33,373 bases of DNA, from the NCBI GenBank assembly GCA_946623875.1, contig CAMORO010000023.1, forward strand, positions 1-33,373, written 5' to 3'. This document shows positions 16,830 to 25,836 of this stretch, piece by piece (the stretch's first letter is position 1; each line of letters starts with the position of its first letter). The stretch comes from an uncultured Lachnospiraceae bacterium. GTDB lineage: Bacteria > Bacillota > Clostridia > Lachnospirales > Lachnospiraceae. The translations under genes were made by a program, and so were the position numbers. The notes beneath the pieces are model-generated. The model ran no database searches, was not told where the DNA came from, and saw nothing but the letters and a program-made list of their open reading frames with translations.

Positions 16830-18218
16830 TCACAGATCTGCCTTTACAATTTCCATAAGGGCTCTGCTCGCACTGTTACCGTTCATTTCACGAACAATAC
16901 GGTTAGCCTGATTGGAAATCACCTGTTCGAAATAATTACGTACGGAACGGGCATTTCCGAAATTCTCTCCCTCATAATATCTGAGCTGTGATATACGCTC
17001 CGCAATATATTGATACAAAGCGGGATCCACTTCATAATCCTGACCCCTGCAATACTTTAAGAATATCTGTGTAAGCTCTTCATCCGAATAGTCATTGAAA
17101 TAAACATATTTATTGAACCTGGATTTCAGTCCCGGATTGGAATTGATGAAGCGTTCCATAAGCTCGGGATAACCCGCAACTATGACAACCAGCCGTTCCC
17201 GGTTATCCTCCATAAGCTTGAGCAGAGTGTCTATGGCTTCCTGTCCGTAATCACCCTCGCGTTCACTCACGAGCGTATAAGCCTCATCTATGAACAGAAC
17301 ACCGTCCAGGGCCGACTCCACCACTTCACGTACCTTCTGTGCGGTCTGCCCCATGTAGCCTGCTACCATTCCCGCCCTATCGGTTTCAATAAGATGTCCT
17401 TTATTCAGAATACCGAGCGACCGGTATGCCTGCGCCATTTCACGGGCGATGGTGGTCTTCCCCGTCCCGGGATTACCCGAAAAAACCATATGGCGCGATA
17501 TCTCGGCGGACTTTAGCCCTCTGCTCTGCCTTGCCTTCTGCACCATCATGAGGTTGACCATATCATGAACTTCCTTCTTGACACCGTGCAGTCCGATAAG
17601 GGAATCAACCTCGGCAAGTATCTCGTTGACATCCTTTTTCTCTGCACTGTCCGCATATGGATCAGGTGCTTCACCGTCCATTTCTATGCGAACGCGCCTC
17701 TGTCTGTTGCCATCGCCGTTTATAAGCTCATCATTCTCTTCTATCCTGCCGATGTACTCAAGACACATATTGTAGAAATGTTCAAGCAGCATAACCGAAT
17801 ATCTGAGTCTTGCACCGTCACAGTTGATGATAAGCTTGCCTATGAGGAGAAAGGTATCCAGTACCTCCCTTGTACTTACAAGATAGCATTTGCCCCCCAT
17901 ATTCGCATCCTTTTCACCCTTCGCGATCATCTGAATGCTCTGCGGGACGTTGCGTATTATCGAATCCTCACCGATAACATCCGAACCATAGCTGTCCTTA
18001 AGCATCTCTTCATCAACAAGTATCCTGAAGATAACATTTATTGTCATGATCTCCGCATCGGAAAACTTCCCGTCACTACAGCCCAGAAAATATGCCATGT
18101 TCAGCGCGTCGGACCTCAATATGTTATACAGTTGATCCTCATCATTATTATTTATTTCGCTGCCGTACATCGTACAGATATTACGGCATTTTTCAAGCGC
18201 CTCAATAACCGGCTCCAT
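16830..18218 (-). CDS. CbxX/CfxQ-type AAA+ ATPase with TerB-like N-terminal domain
   Basis: About 462 residues from the ATG at 18218, which follows AGGGGAGA; a TTG six codons upstream lies across that site and is less likely. In numbering from the TTG, the C-terminal half is a CbxX/CfxQ (SpoVK-like) AAA+ domain: Walker A GNPGTGKT (254-261), pore-loop GYMGQT (about 293-298), Walker B with Asp317/Glu318 in LFIDEAYTL, and Arg430 near the sensor-2 position. The N-terminal part (about 8-165) is helical and contains [10 protein letters not shown], resembling the acidic loop of TerB-like domains; this is suggestive, not certain. A charged linker (about 170-205) joins the two. It ends the operon that encodes the VWA lipoprotein, so a remodelling role for that complex is plausible. 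Confidence 0.9.
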   Translation of the reverse strand: MEPVIEALEKCRNICTMYGSEINNNDEDQLYNILRSDALNMAYFLGCSDGKFSDAEIMTINVIFRILVDEEMLKDSYGSDVIGEDSIIRNVPQSIQMIAKGEKDANMGGKCYLVSTREVLDTFLLIGKLIINCDGARLRYSVMLLEHFYNMCLEYIGRIEENDELINGDGNRQRRVRIEMDGEAPDPYADSAEKKDVNEILAEVDSLIGLHGVKKEVHDMVNLMMVQKARQSRGLKSAEISRHMVFSGNPGTGKTTIAREMAQAYRSLGILNKGHLIETDRAGMVAGYMGQTAQKVREVVESALDGVLFIDEAYTLVSEREGDYGQEAIDTLLKLMEDNRERLVVIVAGYPELMERFINSNPGLKSRFNKYVYFNDYSDEELTQIFLKYCRGQDYEVDPALYQYIAERISQLRYYEGENFGNARSVRNYFEQVISNQANRIVREMNGNSASRALMEIVKADL

Positions 18219-18275
18219 ATTTCTCCCCTGACTCAATTATATTTACGGCTACAGACGGTAACTATTTTGCAGTTA

Positions 18276-19934
18276 CTATAGATTTACATTAAACAGGTTT
18301 CTGAGTACATTGCTTACGTCCGAGCTGTCCGCCTTGATCTGGGCAGCTTCATTGATATTTGAAAGATCCTCAAGCTCGGATATATCACTGTAATTGTACG
18401 CTATCGTATACACGGGTATACCGAGTCCGCCGACAACATCATCCACGCGGTCGTATTTGTATCCGTTGTTCTGCTCACCGTCTGTCAGCAGAAAAAGCAT
18501 AAGCTTGGCATCCGGAATGTTCTTTTCCGCTTCCTTAAGCATATTCATTCCGACAAGAAGCGCATCATACGTAGCTGTGGAACCGCCTGCATTGAGGCTC
18601 TTGACTTCTCCGGCGAAATATGCCCTCTGAGTAGCGTCAAACTGTGCCACAGGAAGATTGACGGTAACATCATCCGAGTAGCTGACAAGACCTATATAAT
18701 GCTCCTGCCCGATATACGGCGAAGCGGCTATCAAGGATTCCTTCAGCGAATTGAGCGGTTCGCCGTTCATCGAACCGGAAATATCGGCAACAAATACGGC
18801 AGCTATCGGACGTCCGCCGTTCTTATTCTGCTTCCATACCTTCTGGGCAGCCAGATAGTCCCTTCCGTCCATTCCGGTATCCTGCGCTTCGTATTCATTG
18901 TGAAGGTTGAAGCCCTTTCTGGAAGCAAGTGTCTGCGACTGTTCGGACAGGCAGTACTTAACGAACTCATCAACGGCTTCCCTCTCTTCCTGCCCGGTCC
19001 AATCAAATACATATACCGGGTGATCATGCCTTATTCCTACGGGAGTATAGATGTAGTTCTTAAGCTCCGGAGTGTTTATATATGCCTGCTCCTCCATGAC
19101 CATTGCATTGATAACTCCCTTAGCCGCCTGATTCCTGAGCACGGCCGTTGTATAGGCAACAGGCGGTGATTTCTTCTGATACTCAAGCAGGGCCTGTGTA
19201 GCGGCATCCGACAGAGGATCGTTCTCATCAAAGGATGCAAGCATGGCACACAGAACGTTAAGACCCGTTGAGCTGGTATATGGATTGGTGTAGGCAAATA
19301 CCAGATCTCCCTCATTTGCGGCCGTCAGAACATTCTTGACCGTAACTTCCTTATACTTGGTGATAAAGTCATCATAGACGCTTTTCTTGATAAGTATTCC
19401 GGCAGTATTTCCGGCTATCCTGTCTGCGACCCTCGTCGTTTCATAACCGGAAGCATCTAGCATCTTCCCCCATGCCTCGTTACTCGGGATAAACGCGTCC
19501 GGAGCATACCTGTCGTTCAGGATATAGGTCACCACCTCTCCGGAGGTGATCTTTCTTACAGATACCGATACCGACTTGTTATTGACCTTGTGATTCTCGC
19601 TGTTGAACTTCCTTGCAACCTCATTCAGCCAGTCATCGGGCGCATCGGCCGACAGCTCGGTAGCCGCCGCTATCTCCACATCAATACTTCCGTTGCCCTG
19701 AACCGTTATGGGGAAGGTATCGATGTCCGCCAAAGCATCCGCTTCCGATATTTCGTCCGAATAAATGTCGAGTACGGGATCCTTCTTTGTGGTAACGTCA
19801 ACCTTTGTCAAAAGGCTGGCCATCTCCTTCGCGGCATCCTCTTCCGACAGTGTTTTCTTACGACCTTCACTTCTTACTCCGCATCCTGCAAGAAGCAGTG
19901 TTATACACAATGTTATCGCAATGATCCTTTTCAT
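18276..19934 (-). CDS. Lipoprotein with solute-binding-like and von Willebrand A domains
   Basis: A 552-residue surface lipoprotein: signal peptide with lipobox LLAGC (Cys18), then a segment resembling bacterial solute-binding proteins (about 80-345, with PDAFIPSNEAW and DLVFAYTNPYTSSTGLN), then a VWA domain (about 375-552). The metal site of the VWA domain looks complete: DISGS (Asp384, Ser386, Ser388), Thr in GGSTATYD (453-455) and Asp485 in LLTDGEQ. Such VWA domains bind protein ligands through a divalent cation. Its start overlaps the stop of the two-TM gene by four bases. The AAA+ gene follows after 57 bp. Transport is not implied, as no ABC permease is nearby. Confidence 0.92.
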   Translation of the reverse strand: MKRIIAITLCITLLLAGCGVRSEGRKKTLSEEDAAKEMASLLTKVDVTTKKDPVLDIYSDEISEADALADIDTFPITVQGNGSIDVEIAAATELSADAPDDWLNEVARKFNSENHKVNNKSVSVSVRKITSGEVVTYILNDRYAPDAFIPSNEAWGKMLDASGYETTRVADRIAGNTAGILIKKSVYDDFITKYKEVTVKNVLTAANEGDLVFAYTNPYTSSTGLNVLCAMLASFDENDPLSDAATQALLEYQKKSPPVAYTTAVLRNQAAKGVINAMVMEEQAYINTPELKNYIYTPVGIRHDHPVYVFDWTGQEEREAVDEFVKYCLSEQSQTLASRKGFNLHNEYEAQDTGMDGRDYLAAQKVWKQNKNGGRPIAAVFVADISGSMNGEPLNSLKESLIAASPYIGQEHYIGLVSYSDDVTVNLPVAQFDATQRAYFAGEVKSLNAGGSTATYDALLVGMNMLKEAEKNIPDAKLMLFLLTDGEQNNGYKYDRVDDVVGGLGIPVYTIAYNYSDISELEDLSNINEAAQIKADSSDVSNVLRNLFNVNL

Positions 19935-20674
19935 AATCTTACAGCTCCTTCCTCCTGACTTATCTGATGGGTTATGGCATCCCTGTACATACTTATCTCC
20001 TCTTCACAATTCTGCTCTCCCTGTCTGTTAAGCAGATCAACCAGTGAATTCATAAAGTTCTTGGTAAGCTCAAGCAGCTTCTGGTTGTTGCCGGCGCATG
20101 CAACACCCTCTTCAAGCAGCGCAGTCCTGTCAGCACTGTTCCTCTCGTCAAGAATAGTCATACGGTTCAACAGCTTACGCACATTACGGCACATATGCTG
20201 CTCCACATGATCCAGAAGCTCCTCTGTATCCCTGAGGGCATCCGCACCGTTATCATCAAGCAGTGTCTTAAGCTTCTGCTGAAGCTCATCCATAACCCTC
20301 ATCGTGGTGAGCACCAGACCCAGCATCTTCCTTATATCTTCATCGCCCGTTTTATGTAGATTGCTCTCAACATTATCCTGAAGCTGCTTCGGTGACAAAC
20401 GCCCGTCTACATTAAGGACAGGCGTATGATGTTCGGATTTGGTTGGCTTCGGTTTCGCCTTTAAGCTTTTGATACAGTTAATGATAAGAGCCGCACCCGA
20501 TGCTGCGAGCGCCGCGCCAAAGACGCCAAGCAGTGCCCTGTATCCGAATAACCTGAAATAGATCACGATATCATTCCTGAATGCAAACACCATAAGCTCC
20601 AGAAGCGCCGAGGCGGCCACACACGGTATAAGAATCCTGTTCTTCACTGTAATTTCCTTCCGGTCATTAGTCAT
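19931..20674 (-). CDS. Two-TM membrane protein with long cytoplasmic helical region
   Basis: A 247-residue protein. Two hydrophobic helices (about 13-32 and 42-66) are followed by a Lys/Pro-rich linker and about 165 mostly helical residues with heptad character (DELQQKLKTLLDD and later). The layout vaguely recalls XpaC-like proteins, but I saw no defining motif and make no family call. The ATG at 20674 follows GGTGGAT. It lies 40 bp after the coiled-coil gene and overlaps the VWA lipoprotein by four bases, so the three are surely one transcription unit. It could anchor or link the cytoplasmic AAA+ protein and the surface lipoprotein; that is inference. Confidence 0.85.
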   Translation of the reverse strand: MTNDRKEITVKNRILIPCVAASALLELMVFAFRNDIVIYFRLFGYRALLGVFGAALAASGAALIINCIKSLKAKPKPTKSEHHTPVLNVDGRLSPKQLQDNVESNLHKTGDEDIRKMLGLVLTTMRVMDELQQKLKTLLDDNGADALRDTEELLDHVEQHMCRNVRKLLNRMTILDERNSADRTALLEEGVACAGNNQKLLELTKNFMNSLVDLLNRQGEQNCEEEISMYRDAITHQISQEEGAVRL

Positions 20675-20714
20675 AAGGGATCCACCGCCTTATGACTGTT
20701 CTCAACTTTCATAA

Positions 20715-21086
20715 TCACATAATCTGCTTTACACTACCAAGCTTACTGTAAGATTCCGACAGCGAATCCTTTATATTCCTTAATTCATTACGATCCCGTT
20801 CAAGCACGGATATCTGTTGTTCCAATACGGCCACTGTTATGTCCGCATCCTTCATAAGCCTGTCATCCGCCTTCACATCTTCTATTAGGGAACGGATACG
20901 CTCCGTCTGTTTGGTTATCCTATCCTCAAGATAACCAATACGCGGTATATACAGCGGAAACTGTGAGTGCTGTTCCTTTTTAACGCTCTCCCGGATATCG
21001 CTTATCAGCCTTGACACAGCTTCCGCTATCGACAGTACCTGTGTCGGGCATTTATTTATTTCCTCAATCTTTGGATCAACAAACAC
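20715..21086 (-). CDS. Small coiled-coil protein of unknown function
   Basis: A 123-residue soluble protein, GTG start at 21086 behind an excellent ribosome site (AGGAGGATATC). Two predicted helical stretches (about 17-38 and 50-115) contain regular hydrophobic heptads, as in VAVLEQQISVLERDRNELRN. There is no signal peptide, membrane segment or catalytic motif. First gene of the four-gene module. A terminator after nrdR separates it from the upstream unit, so it should have its own promoter between 21087 and 21189. The best -10 candidate there is GATAAT, but no good -35 was found. Confidence 0.8.
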   Translation of the reverse strand: MFVDPKIEEINKCPTQVLSIAEAVSRLISDIRESVKKEQHSQFPLYIPRIGYLEDRITKQTERIRSLIEDVKADDRLMKDADITVAVLEQQISVLERDRNELRNIKDSLSESYSKLGSVKQIM

Positions 21087-21189
21087 GATATCCTCCTAAT
21101 ACATTATCATGCATCCATAACATAATCAAGCAATTGACGAGTTAACGGACTTAATCGACTTAATGTCGGCGATTAACTGTTCAATAATG

Positions 21190-21230
21190 AAAAATGCCGA
21201 TATCAGGGTTACTCTCCCGTCATACCGGCA
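21190..21230 (-). terminator. Intrinsic terminator of nrdR
   Basis: On the minus strand TGCCG and CGGCA (21226-21230 with 21195-21199) close a stem with further inner pairs (TAT/ATA and GGG/CCC), followed by TTTTT. It lies about 55 bp after the nrdR stop. Confidence 0.75.
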
Positions 21231-21285
21231 CTTTCCTAATCTGCCACAAACAAGCCGTCAAATGCGTCAAATCACACCAAGATAC

Positions 21286-21735
21286 TCAGTTAAGTACCTT
21301 CTTAAGCTCATCCATGAAGGTATTTATATCCTTAAACTCACGATATACCGATGCAAACCTTACGTATGCAACAGCATCAAGATCCTTAAGCTTGTTCATT
21401 ACAAGCTCGCCTATAACATCACTGGGGATCTCCTTATCCTCGTAGTTAAACACCTCTGTCTCCACCTCATCCACCAGTTGTGTTATCGACGATGCGGGTA
21501 CAGGACGCTTATGGCAGGCCCTGAGTACTCCGGCCTCGATCTTCGACCTGTCGTAGGTCTCCCTGTTGTTATCCTTCTTGATAACAATAAGCGGGATGGT
21601 CTCGATCTTCTCGTAAGTGGTGAAACGCTTATCGCATTCATCACATACTCTCCTGCGCCTTATCGAATTGTTGTCTTCGGCAGGACGGCTGTCAATAACT
21701 CTGGTGTTTTCATAACCGCAAAACGGACATTTCAT
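21286..21735 (-). CDS. nrdR: Ribonucleotide reductase transcriptional repressor NrdR
   Basis: A 149-residue zinc-finger and ATP-cone repressor that senses dATP/ATP and controls ribonucleotide reductase genes. The zinc site is complete: Cys3, Cys6, Cys31 and Cys34. A basic stretch (IRRRR, 25-29) lies between the Cys pairs, and the ATP-cone covers about 47-137. The length is typical. The ATG at 21735 follows AGGGGAAAG. A perfect 8-bp inverted repeat lies 33-58 bp upstream and may be an operator. Close linkage of nrdR to division genes is seen in other Clostridia. Confidence 0.97.
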   Translation of the reverse strand: MKCPFCGYENTRVIDSRPAEDNNSIRRRRVCDECDKRFTTYEKIETIPLIVIKKDNNRETYDRSKIEAGVLRACHKRPVPASSITQLVDEVETEVFNYEDKEIPSDVIGELVMNKLKDLDAVAYVRFASVYREFKDINTFMDELKKVLN

Positions 21736-21767
21736 ATTTCTTTCCCCTCTTCTTATTATTTTGCATA

Positions 21768-21793
21768 TATGGTGTTTCCCTTAAGACACCATA
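21768..21793. promoter_or_regulatory. 8-bp inverted repeat upstream of nrdR
   Basis: TATGGTGT (21768-21775) and ACACCATA (21786-21793) form a perfect dyad with a 10-bp spacer, between the 98-aa gene and nrdR. The half sites resemble halves of NrdR boxes (ACAC..ATATAT), but the arrangement differs from the usual two-box array. It may be an operator or an RNA hairpin; there is no T-tract. Confidence 0.45.
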
Positions 21794-21817
21794 CTAAATA
21801 TACCGTATTGAAAATAA

Positions 21818-22114
21818 TTATGTCAACCCCTTATGAGAAGAATATTTAAAAGTCTCATGCATATCATTAAGATACGCGATAACATCATTGTAACCGTCCA
21901 CGGTAAACGGAAAACGCTGTACTGTCTTCTGCTCATCCGGGGTTATTTCATAGCAGAACGGTTCCGGCCATGTATCAACCCTGAACTTATCCGTATCATC
22001 CTCATCGGCCGCAGCCTCCTTAATGATCCTGTACCGCATCCCTTCACAGCTTCCGGTAAAGGGCTTCCCCTTCCTGTAATGGTCGAATGAAAGTATCGTA
22101 TTGTGATCTATCAT
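21818..22114 (-). CDS. Small conserved-looking protein of unknown function
   Basis: A 98-residue soluble protein. The ATG at 22114 follows a purine-rich site (GGGACGGGATTATTA). The segment HYRKGKPFTGSCEGMRYRI near the N-terminus and TWPEPFCYEITPDE in the middle have the ungapped, aromatic-rich look of a conserved family. I believe similar small proteins occur widely in Clostridia, but I cannot name the family or give a function. It lies between the ftsZ terminator and nrdR, in the same direction, and may be co-transcribed with nrdR. Confidence 0.75.
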   Translation of the reverse strand: MIDHNTILSFDHYRKGKPFTGSCEGMRYRIIKEAAADEDDTDKFRVDTWPEPFCYEITPDEQKTVQRFPFTVDGYNDVIAYLNDMHETFKYSSHKGLT

Positions 22115-22209
22115 TAATAATCCCGTCCCTTCTCAACTGCGTATTATGTCATCTATCCAACATGGATCACCGTATGCAGGCATCCGTTCGCCCGTCTGTA
22201 TCAGACCGT

Positions 22210-22250
22210 AAAATACACTAAGACCGGACAGCCTGCCATCCGGTCTTAGT
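22210..22250 (-). terminator. Intrinsic terminator of ftsZ and end of the dcw cluster
   Basis: A perfect 12-bp stem, ACTAAGACCGGA (22217-22228) with TCCGGTCTTAGT (22239-22250), has a 10-nt loop and, on the minus strand, is followed by GTATTTTA. It begins 29 bp after the ftsZ stop. Confidence 0.85.
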
Positions 22251-22279
22251 AAACACTTATCTTTATTTAACATAATTAC

Positions 22280-23758
22280 CTATTTCTTCAGGAAATCAGG
22301 TATCTTGATCTGTCTTGATTCAACCCTGCTGGTCAGTGGAGATACACCTCTCAGTCCTCCGCCGAAAGTTGTCGGCTCGGGAGTGGGACCTGTGTTCTGA
22401 TTAACGCCCGGCATCGGCTGAACCTGCATTGTTCCGGTATTCTGATTTACTCCGGGATTCATTCCCATCTGCTGTGTATTCTGGAAATTGTAAGGTGCCG
22501 TTGCACCTAACCCCTGCTGGGCTCCAAACTGATTACCCGGCATTCCCATCGTGTTCTGTGTAACACCCATTCCTGTATTCATAGGTGCTGTCATTCCACC
22601 AACCTGCTGATTGATAACTCCCGTATTCATCGGAGAAGTCATACCGGGAGTAACCGGTGTCTGCATGGGCTGTGTATTCTGCAATCCCAAACCTGTATTT
22701 GCGGATACGAACTGTCTCTGCTGATAAGCCTTGGAACCCGTGAAGTTCCTCATACCGCCGCCTGTCAAGCTCTGACCTGCCGTCCTCGCATCCTGCTTGG
22801 GTATCCTGTTTTCATCTATTCCTGTAGCGATAACGGTAACGGCACATGAATCCGGATCCCTGTCATCGTATGTAGCACCGAATATTACGTTTACATCTTC
22901 ACCGGTAAGATCACTTACAAAGGATACTGCGTCATTGGCATCAAGCAGTGTGATATCACCGGATACATTAACGATAACGTGGCTTGCACCCTGTATGGTT
23001 GTCTCAAGGAGAGGACTGTTAACTGCCTGCTTAACCGCTTCGATGGCCTTGTCATCACCCTTGGCAGCACCGATACCGATATGAGCGATTCCCTTGTTCT
23101 CCATTACGGTCTTAACATCCGCAAAGTCAAGGTTAATGAGTGAAGGAACATTTATAAGGTCTGTTATGCCGCGTACCGACTGCTGAAGGACTTCATCGGC
23201 AAGCTTAAGAGCCTCGGGCATCGTCGTCCTTCTGTCAACAAGCTCAAGCAGCTTGTCATTGGGTATAACTATCAGTGTATCTACGTTCTGTTTAAGCTTC
23301 TCAATACCCCCGAGAGCATTCTGCATACGTGTTCTTGCTTCAAACCTGAAAGGCTTCGTTACAACTCCGACCGTAAGAGCACCCTGCTCCTTGGCCAGTC
23401 TTGCGATCACGGGAGCTGCACCTGTTCCGGTACCACCGCCCATTCCGCATGTTACAAACACCATATGTGCACCGCGGATCGCATTTGCTATATCTTCTGC
23501 ACTCTCTTCGGCTGCCTTCTCGCCTATTTCGGGCTGTGCACCGCATCCGAGTCCCTGTGTAAGCTTGTCACCTATCTGAAGAAGCCTCGGTGACTTACAC
23601 AGTTGAAGTGCCTGTTTATCGGTATTAACGCCGAGGAATTCGACACCTACGATCTGTTCCTCAACCATTCTGTTAACTGCATTATTTCCTGCTCCGCCTA
23701 CTCCTACTACCAGTATCTTGGCCGCGGATTCCATTATATCAGTTTTAATTTCCAGCAA
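22280..23758 (-). CDS. ftsZ: Cell-division GTPase FtsZ with long Gln/Asn/Met-rich linker
   Basis: The tubulin-like GTPase that forms the division ring. The globular part (about 10-318) has the signature GGGTGTG (107-113) and the synergy-loop NLDFADV (209-215). The end carries the conserved partner-binding peptide [11 protein letters not shown]. Between them is an unusually long linker (about 320-478), rich in Gln, Asn, Met, Gly, Pro and Thr, with repeats of PGVNQNTG and PMNTG. Total length is 492 residues, against roughly 350-420 usual. I use the TTG at 23758, because GGGAGGGG lies 8 nt upstream; the ATG eight codons later has no ribosome site. A promoter and terminator flank it, so it can be expressed alone. 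Confidence 0.97.
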   Translation of the reverse strand: MLEIKTDIMESAAKILVVGVGGAGNNAVNRMVEEQIVGVEFLGVNTDKQALQLCKSPRLLQIGDKLTQGLGCGAQPEIGEKAAEESAEDIANAIRGAHMVFVTCGMGGGTGTGAAPVIARLAKEQGALTVGVVTKPFRFEARTRMQNALGGIEKLKQNVDTLIVIPNDKLLELVDRRTTMPEALKLADEVLQQSVRGITDLINVPSLINLDFADVKTVMENKGIAHIGIGAAKGDDKAIEAVKQAVNSPLLETTIQGASHVIVNVSGDITLLDANDAVSFVSDLTGEDVNVIFGATYDDRDPDSCAVTVIATGIDENRIPKQDARTAGQSLTGGGMRNFTGSKAYQQRQFVSANTGLGLQNTQPMQTPVTPGMTSPMNTGVINQQVGGMTAPMNTGMGVTQNTMGMPGNQFGAQQGLGATAPYNFQNTQQMGMNPGVNQNTGTMQVQPMPGVNQNTGPTPEPTTFGGGLRGVSPLTSRVESRQIKIPDFLKK

Positions 23759-23803
23759 GATGATGCCCCTCCCTTTTTATAGATTGCTCCACACTCATAT
23801 ACA

Positions 23804-23832
23804 ATAATATAATTATTTTATTAAATTATCAA
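23804..23832 (-). promoter_or_regulatory. Strong sigma-A-type promoter for ftsZ
   Basis: On the minus strand TTGATA, 17 bp, TATTAT; five or six matches to consensus in each box and ideal spacing. It predicts a start near 23797 and a leader of about 40 nt before the TTG start codon. Confidence 0.8.
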
Positions 23833-23865
23833 TAGTTTTTTTCGCTTATATAGGAGTTTTTCGCT

Positions 23866-24621
23866 CTAATCCTTGGAAAAAGTGAACTTATCTCCTTCTC
23901 CGGCGTAATTCTCCATATGAAGTACTCCGGGGTAGTCCGGTAACTCGGGAAGTATAAACCTTAACCTGTTTATCTTCTCATCGATATTATCGCTGTTGCC
24001 AAGGAATACACGCACCTGCCCGAAATACAGGGTGATGTTGTAATTGTTATCAAAATATATCCTGTCAATATCTATCTTATATTTGGTCAGAAGCTGTGTG
24101 ATATCAAGGATAAGCCTGAAGATATCCTCTTTCTCCACGGGAAGCTTCTCATGAAGAGTGATATAGTTAAAGTCAAGCCCCGTCACAAACGGAATACCTT
24201 CCATCTGCCTCGTCGAGCTCTCAACAACAATCCCGTCCTTGTCAAAATACAGATAATGTCCGAGATATTCAACATAACCGGCCACTGCCTTCTCATACAC
24301 ACGTATCTTGACCTCCGTGGGAGACAGAAGCTCAACATCCATCTTCTCGACAAAAGGAACCTCATCCACACCGGCGAACCTGCATTTCAGATACAGATAT
24401 ATCGAATTGTGACCGTATTTACCGTTAAGAACGTAGTCCTCGATCTCATCGGCACTGTAATGTTCGTTTCCGGTAATATCCACACTTGTTATGGTGAACT
24501 TTGTCTTTATAACGAGAATACCCACGCACACCAGTACAAGAGCACTCAGAAAAACAATAAGAAATACCGTCCCTTTCTTCACGTCGGAACCGCCGGAAAC
24601 AGCCGAATAATCAGTCGCCAT
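23866..24621 (-). CDS. divIB: Cell-division protein DivIB/FtsQ
   Basis: A 251-residue bitopic division protein, started at the ATG at 24621 behind GAGGAATTGTGT. A longer frame reaching 24681 would overlap ftsW and lacks a better site. One membrane helix (about 17-39) is followed by a POTRA domain (about 42-110, TITSVDITGNEHYSADEI) and a beta-rich extracellular domain. It works with the FtsL-like and DivIC-type proteins to activate septal peptidoglycan synthesis. It begins 10 bp after the ftsW stop. Short acidic N-terminus, no large cytoplasmic extension. Confidence 0.93.
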   Translation of the reverse strand: MATDYSAVSGGSDVKKGTVFLIVFLSALVLVCVGILVIKTKFTITSVDITGNEHYSADEIEDYVLNGKYGHNSIYLYLKCRFAGVDEVPFVEKMDVELLSPTEVKIRVYEKAVAGYVEYLGHYLYFDKDGIVVESSTRQMEGIPFVTGLDFNYITLHEKLPVEKEDIFRLILDITQLLTKYKIDIDRIYFDNNYNITLYFGQVRVFLGNSDNIDEKINRLRFILPELPDYPGVLHMENYAGEGDKFTFSKD

Positions 24622-24631
24622 ACACAATTCC

Positions 24632-25795
24632 TCAATTTCCCGAATTCCTAAGCCGGATTCCCCTTGCCACACTGAATACAAGCCCTATCTCGATCAGCAG
24701 GAACACTATCGCCGAACCTCCGTAGCTTATGAAAGGCAGCGTAATACCCGTATTGGGTATAAGATTAGTCACTACCGCAACATTCAGGATGACCTGAAGC
24801 GAAATATGCGCCATAACACCTACAACAAGCAATGCCCCGTACATATCCTCGGCATTGTTTGCAACGACCAGAAAACGCCATATAAGAAGAAGAAACATGA
24901 GCAGTACCGCTCCTGCACCGAAGAGCCCCAATTCTTCACAGATAATGGAAAATACCATATCATTCTGAGCTTCGGGAACGAAGCCGAGCTTCTGCATACT
25001 CTGCCCCAGCCCCTTGCCGAATATCTCACCGGAGCCGATCGCATATAATGCCTGAAGCGTCTGGAAACCCGTAGTTCCGGCGAATGCTTCGGGATTAAGC
25101 CATGCCTCTATACGTCCGAACCTGTACGACTGTTCCGAAGAAAGTACGCCCTTTTTAACAAGCAGTACAAATAACGCCGCAATGCCTATTCCTCCGGCCG
25201 CAAGCAGAAAATACTCCTTGTAATTCGGTGTCGCCACAAACACCATCATGAATATGATACCGAATATGATGATCGCGGTACTCAGATTCCTTGTTATTAT
25301 AAGTACAAGAAGCGAGATCGGAACACCCCAGAGAAGCGTACGCACAACGCCTTTAAGCGTCTCTATGTTTTTCCCCACCCTGCACACGTAAGCCGCAAAG
25401 AATATGATCATCCCGACCTTGGCAACCTCGGCAGGCTGTAGTGAAATACCGACGTTAAGCCATCTTCTGGCTCCGTTAACCTCGTATCCGAGAGGTGTGA
25501 GTACCAGTAAGATCAGGATAGCGGATACGATATAAGCGGGAACGGCCAGCTTCTGCCACAGATGGTAATCCACCATCATGACCACAAACATCATTATGAT
25601 ACCGAACGCGGTAGCCTGTGCCTGTTTCTTAAAGTAGTATGCCGAATCCCCGAAATCCAGCACAGCCTCATAAGAACTCACGCTGTACAGCATCACAAGA
25701 CCAAAGCTAAGGAGAAAGATTACGATAAACAGCATCGCGTAATCAAAAAACCTCTTATCCCTATTCTGTTTGCCCCTTCCCCTTGAATTACTCAT
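24632..25795 (-). CDS. ftsW: SEDS peptidoglycan polymerase FtsW/SpoVE
   Basis: A 387-residue polytopic membrane protein of the SEDS family that polymerises lipid II. Visible family motifs: GARRWL (108-113), QPAEVAK (120-126), the NDMVFSIICEELG loop, and the C-terminal GITLPFISYGGSA. About ten hydrophobic segments. Its position between mraY and divIB fits either FtsW or the sporulation paralogue SpoVE, and the sequence alone does not decide. It begins 41 bp downstream of mraY. The transpeptidase partner is probably the PBP encoded two genes upstream. Confidence 0.95.
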   Translation of the reverse strand: MSNSRGRGKQNRDKRFFDYAMLFIVIFLLSFGLVMLYSVSSYEAVLDFGDSAYYFKKQAQATAFGIIMMFVVMMVDYHLWQKLAVPAYIVSAILILLVLTPLGYEVNGARRWLNVGISLQPAEVAKVGMIIFFAAYVCRVGKNIETLKGVVRTLLWGVPISLLVLIITRNLSTAIIIFGIIFMMVFVATPNYKEYFLLAAGGIGIAALFVLLVKKGVLSSEQSYRFGRIEAWLNPEAFAGTTGFQTLQALYAIGSGEIFGKGLGQSMQKLGFVPEAQNDMVFSIICEELGLFGAGAVLLMFLLLIWRFLVVANNAEDMYGALLVVGVMAHISLQVILNVAVVTNLIPNTGITLPFISYGGSAIVFLLIEIGLVFSVARGIRLRNSGN

Positions 25796-25836
25796 ATACT
25801 GCCCTTATTGCTCTCGTTGCGGTTCATATCACATGT

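Noticed and set aside
18219-18236. TTG start for the AAA+ gene at 18236
   Set aside because: The TTG lies upstream of and spans into the AGGGGAGA site that serves the ATG at 18218.
22799-23084. Plus-strand open frame opposite ftsZ
   Set aside because: It is antisense to the conserved GTPase core and has no motif of its own.
24622-24681. Longer DivIB start at 24681 overlapping ftsW by 50 bp
   Set aside because: The ATG at 24621 has a ribosome site, avoids the overlap and gives the normal short N-terminus.
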